This document shows, in pieces, positions 27,679-39,995 of a stretch of 64,000 bases of DNA. The translations under genes and the position numbers were made by a program. Source of the DNA: Todiramphus chloris collaris (Eukaryota > Chordata > Aves > Coraciiformes > Alcedinidae). How positions within the stretch are numbered: position 1 is the stretch's first letter; each line of letters starts with the position of its first letter. The notes below the pieces were generated by a model, which did no database searches, was not told the DNA's origin, and worked only from the letters and a program-made list of their open reading frames with translations. The stretch spans positions 4,416,602-4,480,601 of the forward strand of contig JANVCC010000011.1 of the NCBI GenBank assembly GCA_025345505.1. Reading direction: 5' to 3'.

Positions 27679-28711
27679 AGGAAAAATATTTCTAAGTTTT
27701 TCTACTGCCAAGATACTGCTGGATGGTATAATTTTAATATAGATAACCATTAGAAATTGATTATACATAGCCCTCTGAAACATGAGATGTCCGTGACAAA
27801 GACACACTAAAATTCAGTGCCTTTGATACATGGTCATCATTCCTCTCTGAAAAGCATCAGCCTCATTTTCAAACCATATGCACAACCACTAAACCCCTGG
27901 CACCAATGTCCATGGTGGGCAGAGCTGCAAACTTGAAATCATCTGAACGATACAGAAAGGACATGTTTAATCCTTGGAGTGGAGGGTTTCTCCACACAAG
28001 TATTATTTACATTTGGCTGTCAAAGATGGGGAATGAAGGAATTAACTTGGGGGAATTAACCTGGGAGATAAAACACATATATATTTGACTCCTTGATCAC
28101 CAAATGTCTATCTGTATCCAGAAGGAAATGGACTATAATGAAAATCTTCCTGTGATGCTGTTGAGAGAGACTGAATGTTTGAAGACATAACCTGATGGTT
28201 ACTTATGTGTCTTGTTCACTGAACTAAAGGCAGGCAAAATAAAGATCAAGAATGGTCTTTCTAATAAGCTCTAAACAACAGAGATACTTCTTTGCATTTC
28301 CTCCTTGGAGAATATGGCAAATAAAGAATGGTATTATGAAAGAGTAAACTGATTTAAGTAGCTTCTGAAGCTCAGCAGTAGTTTTGTCTTGTGAATCTGT
28401 TGTACAGGGAAAGCAGCTTGAATTTAATGGATAAAACTTGAGCCTAGGAGAGTTCAGGCTCCAGCTTGCTGAATGAATCTGCTTCTGGCAATGATGTGAG
28501 TTTGTGCTGAAGGCTGGCTAGGGACTCTCTGAACCTCAGTGACCTGGCTTATCAGTACAACATGGAAAGCAAAGTTGTTATCTAAAAGATCAACAGGTGT
28601 ATAAGATAATAGGAAATCTAAATCATTAACATAAAGCTGGGTTTGCTCAGAGATTTTCCTTATCACATCTTTCTTTCCCCTTCTATATTTGAATATATGA
28701 CAGTTGCATTT

Positions 28712-28738
28712 GGGGGGGGGGGGGGTTGGGGGGGGGGG
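28712..28738 (+). repeat. Split poly(G) run, G14-TT-G11
   Basis: Fourteen G bases, TT, then eleven G bases in an otherwise AT-rich setting. It satisfies a G-quadruplex pattern several times over. The minus-strand frame through it reads a proline run, which is an artefact. Confidence 0.95.
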
Positions 28739-31700
28739 AATTCTTTTGGAACACAGGTTTTTGCTTTGAAGATTGTTAGAATTCATAACAAATTTTTGTT
28801 TTGAACTGAAAAACAAATAGGAGTTCAGGACTTCCCCACAGAGCTGCCGCTTAGGTGCATTCCTTGCTGATTTGTATTCTTTTTCACAGTAGTTAACATT
28901 TCACTTAGAATCCTTACTTTTCCACTCAATTTTTAGTCTGCCCTGTTACTGCTCCAGGTTTTCAAAGACCATTCTGCTTCACAAAATTCTCTCTTCATTT
29001 TTACATTCCTACATAACAACAAAGGAAAGACTCTGTTTGTAGATCACTTTAGCAATTTTAATTAAGAATAATTACATTATATCAGCAATATGGGAAATTC
29101 TCATTTACCCTACAGTACTAAATCTCATCAGATTTTATGTATCTATCCTTAGTATAATATTTTTCTTCAAGGCTGTGATAAACACATTTCTTTTCAAGCT
29201 CCTATAAAATTTTACCCTGTTTTAGCTGACATAAAGTTTATGGCTTCTCAACTTCTTTCTCAGAATTAGTAACAAATAACTTTTCTGGATTAACCATAAA
29301 TATAACCCAGTTAACTTTTTTCAGAATCACCAGAGAGCATTGGACCCCCAAAAATATAAAACGTATTCAGATGGAAAGAAAAATGATTGTTGTGTCTTTT
29401 TTTCTCTTATCTCCCATAAATCCATCAGTATCACAGTCACATTCTCGTATCATATGACTCTATTCTTGCAAAACTGTAAATACACTGACTGAAAAATAAA
29501 TTAAAAAATTACAACAGAGTATGAGAAGAATTAATATTTCTGACAAAGAAGGATACTAGCCGTGTACATTACTAATTTATTGACCATGTAGGATCCTACT
29601 GTGCATGCTGAGTTTGATTCTGAGGAACAAGAACTTATTTCTCAGAGAGTGAGAACTAGAATGTTGAGTGGAGTTTCCATCAGTGTATGTGACTATAATG
29701 ACAAATTAGTCTGTTCCTCTGTGTATCATTTGAAGCAGAATTTCCCTAAAGAACACCTGTATCAAAAATACAACTTTATGTTGAGATACACAATAGCTTA
29801 AAGGACCTCAGATGGTAGTTTATCCATCACAACTTAATGTACTTTGCTCCAAGGGGTTAGTTACACTTTCGGATAAAATAAAGACCTTGTTCCTAGTCTA
29901 ATTTTCTCTTTCTTCACCTCACAGGTACTGTACCTTATTGTGCTTCTTTCTTCTAGTATAAAAAGCTTTTTTCTACCAAAGATTTCTTGCTTATGAAGGT
30001 GATACTCTTGTCTTTCTTTTTAATGATTCATAGTTTGAGTTACTTCATTCTTTCAGTCTTCTATGAAAATGTTCTAGTGAGATGTTCCTGACTTTTAGTC
30101 AACCAGTCTCCTTTTTGAACCTTTCCTCTCCCTGGTCCTTCCTTTCCAGAATAATTCCACCCAACATCAGACACCTTCAGAGCACAACAGAAGTCATCAG
30201 AGAACCATGGGGAAAAGGAATTTATCACCACCACTCTTAAGTACCATTAATCCATCTGTTTACCATGTTCTTATCTCAGTTTTTCTGTCTTTGGACATCC
30301 AAAATTTCATGGATGGAAAAGAGCTGATTGAAGGGAAACCTCACCAGCTTTTCACATTTTTATTTTAAAATTTGATATTTTTTAATGCATATTTTCATCA
30401 AAAGGTTGGCATATAAATATATACAGAACATCCAGGCTGACATATATAGCTGAAGAGTGGAGGGTTTATGTATTTGGGTTTTCTGAAGCTGCCTGACTTA
30501 TGTTGAAAATACTCCAAAGAAGTTTCTCTCAATATTCTTAGGGTACTTTGTTGAAAGGCAAGAAAATTAATTGTTTAAACAGGAACATCACTTCATTCTA
30601 GGCATGGGCTGAAGGAAACACTTATTTAACAGTAAATCTGTTTTTATGAAATGTAGGTGAAAAAAATAAAAATAAACAATAAAATATTAGATAATTCTAT
30701 GCACTGCTTTCAAACAACTTTTACAGCAGTGGATAAAAACCTTTTTATTTCTGCAGGCCAATGAATCACAGAGATAGCTAATGAATTATTGGAATCTCCA
30801 CAGATAAAACATCTAAACGGAGATGAACTGAAGGTATGAGTCCCTCTTGCCCTATTTACAATTATTTTTCATAGACCCTACTAAACCGTGTGAGGATAAG
30901 AGCTAATTTAATTCCTTTTAAATTCTGGAAAGAAGTTATTCCATAGCAATGTTTCTTGAATAATGTATTTGGATGAAGACTGTTCAGCCAGGTCTATGAA
31001 TGCAGAGTGTTTGAAACTGCATATGAATTTACATTGTAAGAAGCTCAAGAACTAGAAATAGTGCATGAGCTGTTCAGAGGAAGCAATCAGTTATCAAGTC
31101 ACATGACAGCAAGGCATATGATCAGAACAGCATTAGTTCAACAAAAAAAGTTAATTTCTAAAGAAATTATTAAAGTTGGTTTATACCTAACTATACAGCT
31201 TTGGCTCTCAACTTTTACAGAATGAGATATAATACCAATAAACCCCAAAGCTCTGGTGGGAAAGAATGCCTTGGGTGAGCTATTTGACTCCTAATATTTT
31301 GATCTGTAATTTAACAATTTAACTCTTGAATGTTCAAAATCTTTCAGCCTGCTCAGCTGAAACTTTAAAGGATACAGTAGACTTAATCAACAAACTAAAA
31401 TATAGAATTCTATTTAGTTAATGCCTTATAAATAAGTGAGAAAAATATGCTACATATTCCGTAATTTTGAATTATTTATATTTTGTGTCACTAATCTTTT
31501 CCTCAAAGTATGGGTGCATAAGAACAAGGTTAACACCAGAGGCTTTCCTACTATTCCTGTTTGGAGTAATTCATATAATTCGTTTTAGAATTCACCCCTC
31601 AAAATGAGGAAAATACTTGACAAGAATTTCCTACACTATGATGACTTACAGGAAGATATGCAACACTCTGAATCAGTGATTCATTTCAGATTTGTTATAA

Positions 31701-32421
31701 GCTGAGTAGTGAGTATTCAAACAAGAAACAGTGATCCCTACAGAAAATATAGGTAATCTTGGTGATTTAACTGCTGCTGTTGATTAACAGCACTGATTGT
31801 GATCTCAAATATGAAACTAATAACATACAAGGAAAGGTAAAAAGACAGAAACTGGCTTTTTATGATATTTACATGCACACATGTCCTGGAATTGCTGCTG
31901 TCAAAGGCTTTCTCTCTCCTCCTTATGGTAAATTTGAGGATACAGGTAACTAACTGAGCAGATTACATCAAATTGGAATGATGAAAGGGAATAACATCTC
32001 AGTGGTGTTCAGCAGAATGACATAGAGAGCTGAGAAAACATCTGCCACCCTGAAGTCTGTGAGATGATTCATTACTGAAGCACAGAAATAAAAGCTAAAA
32101 TAAGCCAAAGTATAATGAGAAGAAATGACAAAAGAGACTAGCAATGATTCCAGGGCTAACCTGAGAATCATCCAAAGATTCCCAGTTTTGCTCAGAACAG
32201 CAATTTGGAGCTCGAGATGTTCACACAGGTGAAGATGTTCAAACAGAAGGTGAACCAAAAATTGTTAAGCATCTTATCCCTTAACCTACCTGCAAACTTC
32301 TTCCCATGGGCAGAAAGAAATACAAGGTATTTCTGTATTCCACAAGGGCAGCCTGACATTTTAACTTTTTTCCACTGACACTGGAAAGCAAATCATGTCC
32401 ATGCCAATGAGATGCCACAGG

Positions 32422-32507
32422 CCAAGGGACTGGGAAGAAGAAGAAGAAACTTGGGTCAACCCACCACAGGTATCTGTTGAAACTTCTCCTTCTTCCCAGT
32501 CGCTTGG
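32422..32507. repeat. Foldback: 25-bp inverted repeat with 36-base loop
   Basis: The arm at 32422-32446 (ccaagggactgggaagaag and six more bases) matches the reverse complement of the arm at 32483-32507 at 23 of 25 positions. RNA from either strand could form a long, nearly perfect hairpin. No known transposon end or microRNA was recognised. Confidence 0.85.
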
Positions 32508-33518
32508 TTTAAAGGCTACCTACATTATGAACTTCTATACAGGTATTCAACCAATTGCAGACCAAATATAATGTCTGAGTTTTCATTCATTTTCAAAAAT
32601 CTGAACTTTCTTGTGAGAAAATGTACTTCAGAGCTGACATTTGGAAAAATTGCAAACTGGTTGTCGAAAGTAACAGAAGGCCGGGCACCTAAGATCTTAG
32701 CTCTTCACAGATTCAGGGAATTTGAGCCAAGAGATATTATATCTCAGAATAAACTCTTGCAAGGATACTTATGAGAAAATTTCTCTCTATTCTTCTTGCT
32801 TGAGCAGAACCATGGCACAGGAAATTGCACAAACTCATTCAGTTCTAAAAAAAAAGAATGAAAAAGGAGAATGGATGCAAATGTGATCCAAACATGACTT
32901 AAAAATGACGGTCTTTTCTCCATTCTTACTGAATTTAGATGAGAGATAGGTACCTAATTATTCAGCAAGGACAGGTATGCTGCTCTACTTGTCCAATGGC
33001 AATACTTCAAATGCCTAGAGGAAGCCCTTGGTATCTAAAGGAGGAGAAACATGATTTATTTCTCATTCATATTATACCTATATGGCATGTTAAGGGACTG
33101 AATATCTGTTAGTTGACACCTGTATAAAAGTTAATAACATATTTCTTATATTTTACCAAAGGAGTCAACAAATACCTATTCACAATTCCTGTTATATATT
33201 TTGCTCGGAGGGATTAAGAAGTTACTTGGAAAGAAATTTTATATCCTTCTGTTCTGATGGGGACAGTTAATTGTAAACGACTTCTGTTGCTTTCTTTAAG
33301 AAAGTGAGCAAGTATGCATCTTATGCATACAGTGTTTGAGTAATATTCCACATTTCTCTTTGCATGCCTGCAGCTACATTTTATTTCCTTTTTTAATTTC
33401 TTATCTTAATCCTAGGCAATGAAAATATTTGGATAGTCATCTCTACTCTGGAAGGGAAACAAACAGTATAAACATAGAACCAAACAAAAATGTTTGAGAG
33501 ACTAACCAGGTGAGGATT

Positions 33519-34150
33519 AAAACTGAAGAGAAGAAGGAGAAAGAAAAGAAAATTTAAGAACAATCTTAAAGGAGCCAGGGAAAAATGAGAAAGAAAATAG
33601 AAAGACAGCAGTCTTTAAAAGAGAAATGGATTGGAATGTGGGGTAAGAAAAAGCAGATGATGGGGAAAGGATAAAATGCAGAACTGATTGAAGTGGAATT
33701 TGAAATGGAAACTTCAAATATATCAAGGTCTCACCATATGGGCTTTTTATATTTTGTAGACACCTTCACAAGGGAAGGGAGGAATTTTCTTTGCAATGGT
33801 GTCACAGAAGAGAAAGTATAAATCTGCCAAAACCAATAAGTTGTCTTGTAATGTGTGCTTATTTGAATAAAGTAAATATGAGAATAAACCCATCTTGACT
33901 TCATTAGCATGCATTTGCAATAACAGCAACAACAGCAGAAAAAACAGCCAAGATTTTAAGAGGAAATGGTAAGACAGAGGGGTGATAAATGAGGAATTAT
34001 AGATTTTTTTTTTTTTTTTTTATAAATGAAAAAAGACAGACTCCAAAAGGAAGGAAAAAAATAAAAGAAGATATATATCTGTGAAAAAATAAAGTGAAAG
34101 TATGACACTGGAGGGAAGGGAGGCAAGGGGTGGAAGAAGATAAAAAAATC
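33519..34150 (+). repeat. Purine-rich strand-asymmetric tracts
   Basis: The plus strand is strongly purine-rich at about 33519-33720 and again at 34020-34150, with GAGAAGAAGGAGAAAG-type sequence and few pyrimidines. The two tracts are separated by ordinary sequence and a T run at about 34004-34022. Minus-strand open frames here (Phe/Ser/Leu-rich) are a by-product of this composition. Confidence 0.65.
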
Positions 34151-35744
34151 TAGTCTAATCACCTACCGAGCCATTTTTTAATTTATGAATTCACTCATCC
34201 ATCTTAATCTCATCACAATATCACATCTGGGTGCCTAAAGGCCAGAAAGGGTTTAATTTCACCCCTCGTCTCCAACAGGCAAATGAAGGATGATGATATC
34301 AAGTCATTATTCCACAGTAGTTTGCCTCTGCTTTTACTGTGATAGCAAAAGAACTTATCTACAATAAAGCATTTGGTGCATGAATCCCAGTTCAGCAATA
34401 CCTGCTTTTGGAAGGGTGCACCATTGCCCTGGGTTGTTTACCTTCACTGTGTAAAGACCAAAGTAGACGACATTGATCTGTGAAACTTCTTGATTCTCTT
34501 CTTTCTCAAAAGCCCACATAAATCACACTGTAGCCACCATTCATACTAGTGGTCTCTTTTCTGATGATAAAACGTTGTCCCTGACCTTTCAGACACAGAT
34601 AGGCTGCATGCTAGAGAAGGGTTATGGTCTATCAGGGTGCAGATAAGCAAAGTTTTAGGAATGAGAAAAAACCCCTCTGAAGTCTGAAGTGGTTATGAGT
34701 GTTAAGAACTCTGTTTTTAAGAGTGTTCATGCTCTTTTTATAATATCTTGCCCAGTAATTGATACACATTATGTTACTTTGGCCAGTGTAAAGTTCTTTT
34801 GAGTCATTGCAAAAACATAGGTATTGGGAAGAAGAAATGGAAGTTTTAAAATAATGGAGCATTCAGATAAAAAAGTAATATCAACATACAGTTGATTTCT
34901 TGGTTTTTATACTCATGAATAGTCAAAACAAGTCGAACATTCATTCAAAAAACAAATTTTTTTTTTTCCTTTGTTTTTAATAACTCTTAAGAATCATGTT
35001 TCTATGAAGGGTTTGTCTGACAGATTCATAAACAGCTTTATTTTTACACCTAAGTAATATCCAATGACATCCCATGCAGATGTCCTCAAATGTGAAACAA
35101 ACAGGATACAAAATATTGAAGGGAAGAAGGATTAGCTTTGTGAAGTATTTTGTAACATCGAGGAAACTGTCCTTGTAATATTAATGAAATGAAGGCTGAG
35201 CATTATGATAGGGAAGACAATAAATAAATAGAGATAAAAGCAATCCTGGGTTATAATCCTATTATAAACACTTGCAGAAGGCAGAACTTTTCTCCAGACC
35301 TTGCAAGAAGGTGGGAAGTCATATTTCAAGAAAAGGAAGGTACAGTGTGGCTTCTTCATTGTCACTTATTTTACTTTTGAGATTAAACAAAATTAATCAG
35401 AATAAATTAGCACCATGGTGCTGTCAGATGCAAAGACATGAACACTGTTAGAAAACTAGCAACAGAGAAAATTAGAGCTTTAATGGTATTTATAAGAACA
35501 TCTGTTCTGGGATCCCTGAAGCTGGCAGTGCTGCTTTGTGTATCTCTGCAGAGAGGTAATTAGCACCATGGAGGACATCAAAATATCACAAAGGAAAAGG
35601 AAGACTCCATGGTTAGTAGAAGAGAGATGATACTATTAGAGATATCAGAGTTCATATCCATCATCCAGATGCTGATTTGGTCAGATACACCGTGTGATTA
35701 ATCCAGGCAAAAGGAAAGAGATGACAAAGCATATAAGCAGTTGA

Positions 35745-37113
35745 ATATATTGACCAGTGAGTCTCACCTCTGTGCTCGGCAAAATCATGGAGTAGATCCT
35801 CCTGGAAACTACGCTAAGGCACGTGGCAAATAAGTAGGTGATTGGTGACAGCTAACATGGTTTCACTAAGGGGAAATCATGCTTGTCAAATTTGATTACT
35901 CTCTTCCACAATGGGGTTACAGCATTGGTGGATAAAGGAAGAGCAACAGACATCATCTACCTGAACTTCTTGTAAAGCATTTGACATTGACCCAAACAAC
36001 ATCCTTGTCTCTAAATTGGAGAGGCACAGATTTGACTGATGGACCACTCTGTGGATAGGAATTGGCTGGATATTTGTACTGAAAGAGTTGCAGTCAACAA
36101 CTTGATGACCAAGTGGAGACCAGTGATGAGTGGAGTTCCTTAGGAGTCAGTATTGGGACTGGTGGTGTTCAACATCTTTGACAGTGACATGGACGGGGAA
36201 TTGAGTGCACAGTAAGAAGGCTTTCTGATAAACCAAACTGTGTAGTGTAGTTCACACACCAAAGGAAATGGATGCCATCCGGATGAATCTTGGCAGGCTT
36301 GAGAGGTAGGCCATGGCAAACCTCATGAAGTTCAAAAAGGCCAAGTGCAAAGACCCACACATGGATCAGGACAATCCCAAGCACAAATACAGGCTGGAAG
36401 GAGAATGGATTGAGAGTAGTCAGTGGAGAAGGACTTGGGGGTGTTGGTTGACAAAAAGCTCAGTATAACCTGGAAATGTATTCTTATAGCCCAGAAAGCC
36501 AAGAATATCCTGGGCTGCATCAAAAGATGCACAACCAGAACGTCAAGGGGGGTGATTCTCCCCATCTACTCTGCTTTTGTAAGACCTTACCTGGAGTACT
36601 GTGTTCATCTGTGGTACCCCCAACATAAGAAGGACATGGACCTGTTGGAGTGGATCCAGAGGAGGGCCATAAAGATGATTAAGGGTCTGGAGCACCTCAC
36701 CTATGAAGAAAGGCTGAGAGAGGTGGGGTTGTTCAGCCTGGAGAAGAGAATACTCTGGGTATACCTTAGAGCAACCTTCCACTACCTAAATGTGCCCTAC
36801 AAGAAAAAGATGAAGAGGGACTTTTTACAAGAGCATGTAGCGATAGGACAAGGAGTAATGGTTTTAAACTGCAAGAGGGTAGTTTTATATTAGATATAAA
36901 GAAGTTCTTCACTGTGAGGGTGGTGAGACACTGGAAGAGGTTGCCTAGAGAAGTTGTGGGTGCCCCATATATGGAAGTGTTCAAGGACAGGTTCGATGGG
37001 GTGTTGAGCAACCTCATCTAGTGGGAGGTGTTATCATGGCAGTGGGTTGGAATTAAATATCTTCAAGGGCCCTTCTAACCTGAAGTCTTCTGTGCTTCTA
37101 CAGTTCTATGAAA
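35745..37113 (+). mobile_element. CR1 LINE, 5'-truncated, sense, heavily mutated
   Basis: About 1.37 kb of CR1, covering the reverse-transcriptase palm to the 3' end. Recognisable landmarks in order are a PVSLTS-V-GKI-E-like block at 35752-35806, a diverged GVPQGS-like block near 36130-36160, the FNIF segment at about 36166-36180, and a ruined catalytic FADD region near 36218-36240, where an apparent deletion leaves no intact Asp-Asp pair. Then follow EKDLGVLVD (36426-36452), RPYLEYC (36582-36602) and [16 protein letters not shown] (36702-36749). It ends with a degraded CR1 3' UTR near 37030-37113. Several frameshifts and stops show it is dead and old. Upstream similarity may begin slightly before 35745. 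Confidence 0.9.
36423..36893 (+). pseudogene. CR1 ORF2 C-terminal fragment (reverse transcriptase)
   Basis: This is the longest surviving open frame of the CR1 copy, 156 codons. It covers the region C-terminal to the reverse-transcriptase catalytic core, the part carrying the EKDLGVLVD and [13 protein letters not shown] motifs of CR1 ORF2 (here EKDLGVLVD and FVRPYLEYC). In a live element, ORF2 encodes an endonuclease and reverse transcriptase that copy the element RNA at a nicked target. Here the endonuclease is absent, the catalytic region upstream is broken, and the frame drifts after about residue 110 and stops before the expected C-terminal RLPREVVE region, which follows in another frame (about 36940-36965). 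It is a decayed relic and not a host gene. Confidence 0.85.
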
Positions 37114-39792
37114 CCCAGAATCAAAGAGGTAGCTCTCCTTTCTGATTCATCCGTTGGAGTACTGTCAGGGAGAAATTTGATATCTTCATGAGGATGCTAT
37201 TGAGATTACAATCAGAAGTCCCTTAATTTCTTCACAACAAAATATTGTTTTGCCTGGGAAGAGAACTGAGATGAATTCTGACCTAGAACAGGAAGCATTT
37301 TGTCATTAAAAACTGAAAAGTTGGAGGACAGAAGGTTTGATTTTCATGTAGTCAGCATGAACAACTGTGCTAATCACCTTTTCCATCATCCTTATGATGA
37401 TCTTAGTGCTGCTATAGCTAATGGCCTTACACATAATGTAGATAGTATGTTCCCATTCATGTTGCCTACATTTTGTGTAACTTTTGTAGTTCCAGGGGAA
37501 ATGTACTGATGAACTAAGACTTATTTTCTATCACCGTATAAACACTGCTTAGACAATTAAATCTCAATGAAGTTCTACTTTTTCTATGTGCGCAAAAATA
37601 GTAATTGCAAAAACATTAATCAGATTTATCTGCTTTCTGGGATAAACTAGATATAGAAACAAGCCTGCTATAATTTGGTGCATGTATTCTGTTGTAAAAT
37701 AAAAGTCAGAAAGCTTTTTTAAAATGTACCAGAAAAAGAGGGCTAAATCTGCAGAGAATACAGCTAATGATATTAGGAAGCAAAAGGTTGAAATCCAAAG
37801 AGCAGAGCAAGATCAGAAAATGAACGGGAAACTGCATCTACTGTGGAAAAAGAGATGAAAATAAATTGAAGCTTGGAGAAAGCATGGAAAGGGAAAGGAC
37901 AAAACTAATAATTTATTTACCAATTCAGTCATTTAAAATTCTAATTTATGTACTCATCTATCTCACTCTATGCTGTGTGTAACAAAGCTTTCATCACTAC
38001 AATATAAAGACATCAAGTGCTTGAGCTTTGTCCTCCTCTCCCCTGGAAACACCAAGGGATATTCTATTAATTATGGCTCCTACTTCAGATCTCCCCCTCT
38101 TGAAGGTGAGGAAGCAATGAAAAAGCTGAACAGGGGTTGTTATTTTCATACTCGTCTCTGATCCCTTTCCTTCAGACTGCTACCAGAAGTGGGTTTGGAA
38201 ATACCTAAAGAGAAATGAGCACACTGGGGAAATGAATTTTACCAGAGCTTCCTGATGAGGGTAAAAAAAAAAAGCAAACAACATAACCAATCTCTCCCAC
38301 CAGTGAAAGAAACCCCAACAACTTAACACCAAAGAATCTCTAATTTCTTTCAGGAAGCTTTCTTTTCATGATGTTACCAGCTGGAAAAAAAGGACCAAAA
38401 GAACCACCACTGTGTGCCTCTTCTAATCTTGGTCCACATTGGTAGGGCATGCAGCTGTAGAGCAGAGTGGTGCTGCAGTGTGAGCATGGCCATCCCCATC
38501 TGCTTCCCTTCAGAACTACACAAGCAGGGCTCTTCAGGGACTTTTGCGATTCCTTTGATGCATCATGCACAACACTGGACATTACAGTAATATTAGTTTT
38601 AGAGTACACTGTACTGTACCTCCAAATGTTGTGTTTATGAATTTAATCATCCTCGTCTTCTCCCATGCAGTTTGATTCCCCTGGTTACACGTACTAATAA
38701 TTACATCACTTCATATTTCAGGGTCAATTAATTTATGACTCCTATTAACATATATTTCATTATAAAATATATTCTAAGGTATCAATAAAAAATGTTATAT
38801 TAACCTTTTATCTCATATTGATAAATAGTTATTTCAAAGTATTTTATAAAGGTATTATTCCAACGTTTCAAACACTGAAGCCAATACACTCTAAGACTAA
38901 GTGAATCACCCTGCTCATTAGTTTTATAGATAGGACTGAAACTCTCACCATAGTGATTTATAATCTAGCATTATCTGCATTCCTACAGAGACTATATACA
39001 GCATAAACAGATTTGAGCTGAACTGAGAACTTCAGTGCAGAATCATATGACATATTATTTGATAAAACCCAACAGAATTTGTTGAAAATGTTTCATCAAC
39101 CTCATGTGAAACTTCACAGTAACATAAAATATTAAAAAAGCACAGCCTTAGAAACAACTCATAAATACTCAAAGCAAGGGCAAATTATGTAAAAAAGGCC
39201 AATTTATGGTCAGAACAGTTGCCTCAACAAGATTTTCTACAGTGGACAGGTAGATAGATTTATGTACCTACATCTGTTTACATGGTAATCACCACCTTAG
39301 TAATCCACTTTCAAGATATCCAAACAAATGAGAATAAATTATGTTTTGAACAAAAGGAACCATTTTAAACAGATATTTAATGACTAAATTGTTATATAGA
39401 TTTATAGAATCCTAATATAAATAAATCTAATTCAGAATGTAATTTAATTATATTAATTAGCTATATGTTTCCAAGTTTTAATTTTCCCTCAGGTTATCCT
39501 TTAACTAGTTTTCCATGTTTAGTAGCATATTCTGTTTGTATGTCACACCAGATGTGGTTTGTGCAACATGTTTTTAATTCAATTTTAAGCTTCTTGGGTG
39601 AAAGATCCTTTAGCAGAGAAATTATTTTTTGTGAGATGTGCATATTTTGTCCGTTTTAGCCCTGTTTTCTTCGGTTCAAACATATAATAAAACTGTCAGT
39701 CTTAAACTGAGAATCTAAAATCACAAAGGATCCTGTACTTGATTTATTATTTAAGTGCATTGTTTCCTTTCAGTGCATTCTTACTCTCACTC
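37114..39792. other. Gene-free stretch downstream of the TAS2R gene
   Basis: No supported gene. Open frames at 37300-37509 and 38340-38609 have no recognisable domain. The sequence at 38640-39480 is particularly AT-rich. No transposable element was recognised. It lies 3' of the minus-strand TAS2R gene, so its upper end may carry the distal 3' UTR. Confidence 0.5.
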
Positions 39793-39798
39793 TTTATT
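39793..39798 (-). promoter_or_regulatory. Candidate poly(A) signal of the TAS2R gene
   Basis: AATAAA on the minus strand, about 200 bases past the TAG stop of the taste-receptor gene. It is the canonical hexamer in the right orientation, but AT-rich sequence makes chance hexamers common, so use is inferred. Confidence 0.4.
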
Positions 39799-39995
39799 AA
39801 ATAAGATTGAGGGAGCAAGAATGGTGCGGAAAAAAGAGGCAAGAATACATGTTATTTTAGATGTTCTGAAATGTCAAGAAACTCTAATCACAGAAATCTC
39901 TGAAAGATGAAAGTTACTGAGAAAAGAGACAGTGAAACACTACATTCATAAAATCTTCAATTCCAGATGTGTTACTGAAGAGTATTTCTCTCAAC

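Larger units (their letters stand above)
22476..35744. other. Gene-free AT-rich stretch
   Basis: No supported gene. The overlapping open frames at 22886-23394 arise around a T-rich tract and have no domain. A hydrophobic minus-strand frame at 31968-32258 was looked at and not accepted. Simple-sequence elements within the stretch are listed separately. AT-rich blocks are seen at about 26560-26800 and 29480-29560. Confidence 0.55.

Noticed and set aside
31968..32258. Hydrophobic 96-codon minus-strand frame, faintly like an ABC-transporter membrane segment
   Set aside because: Only a few scattered residues fit, the stop comes before any splice donor, and no neighbouring exon or nucleotide-binding domain is visible.
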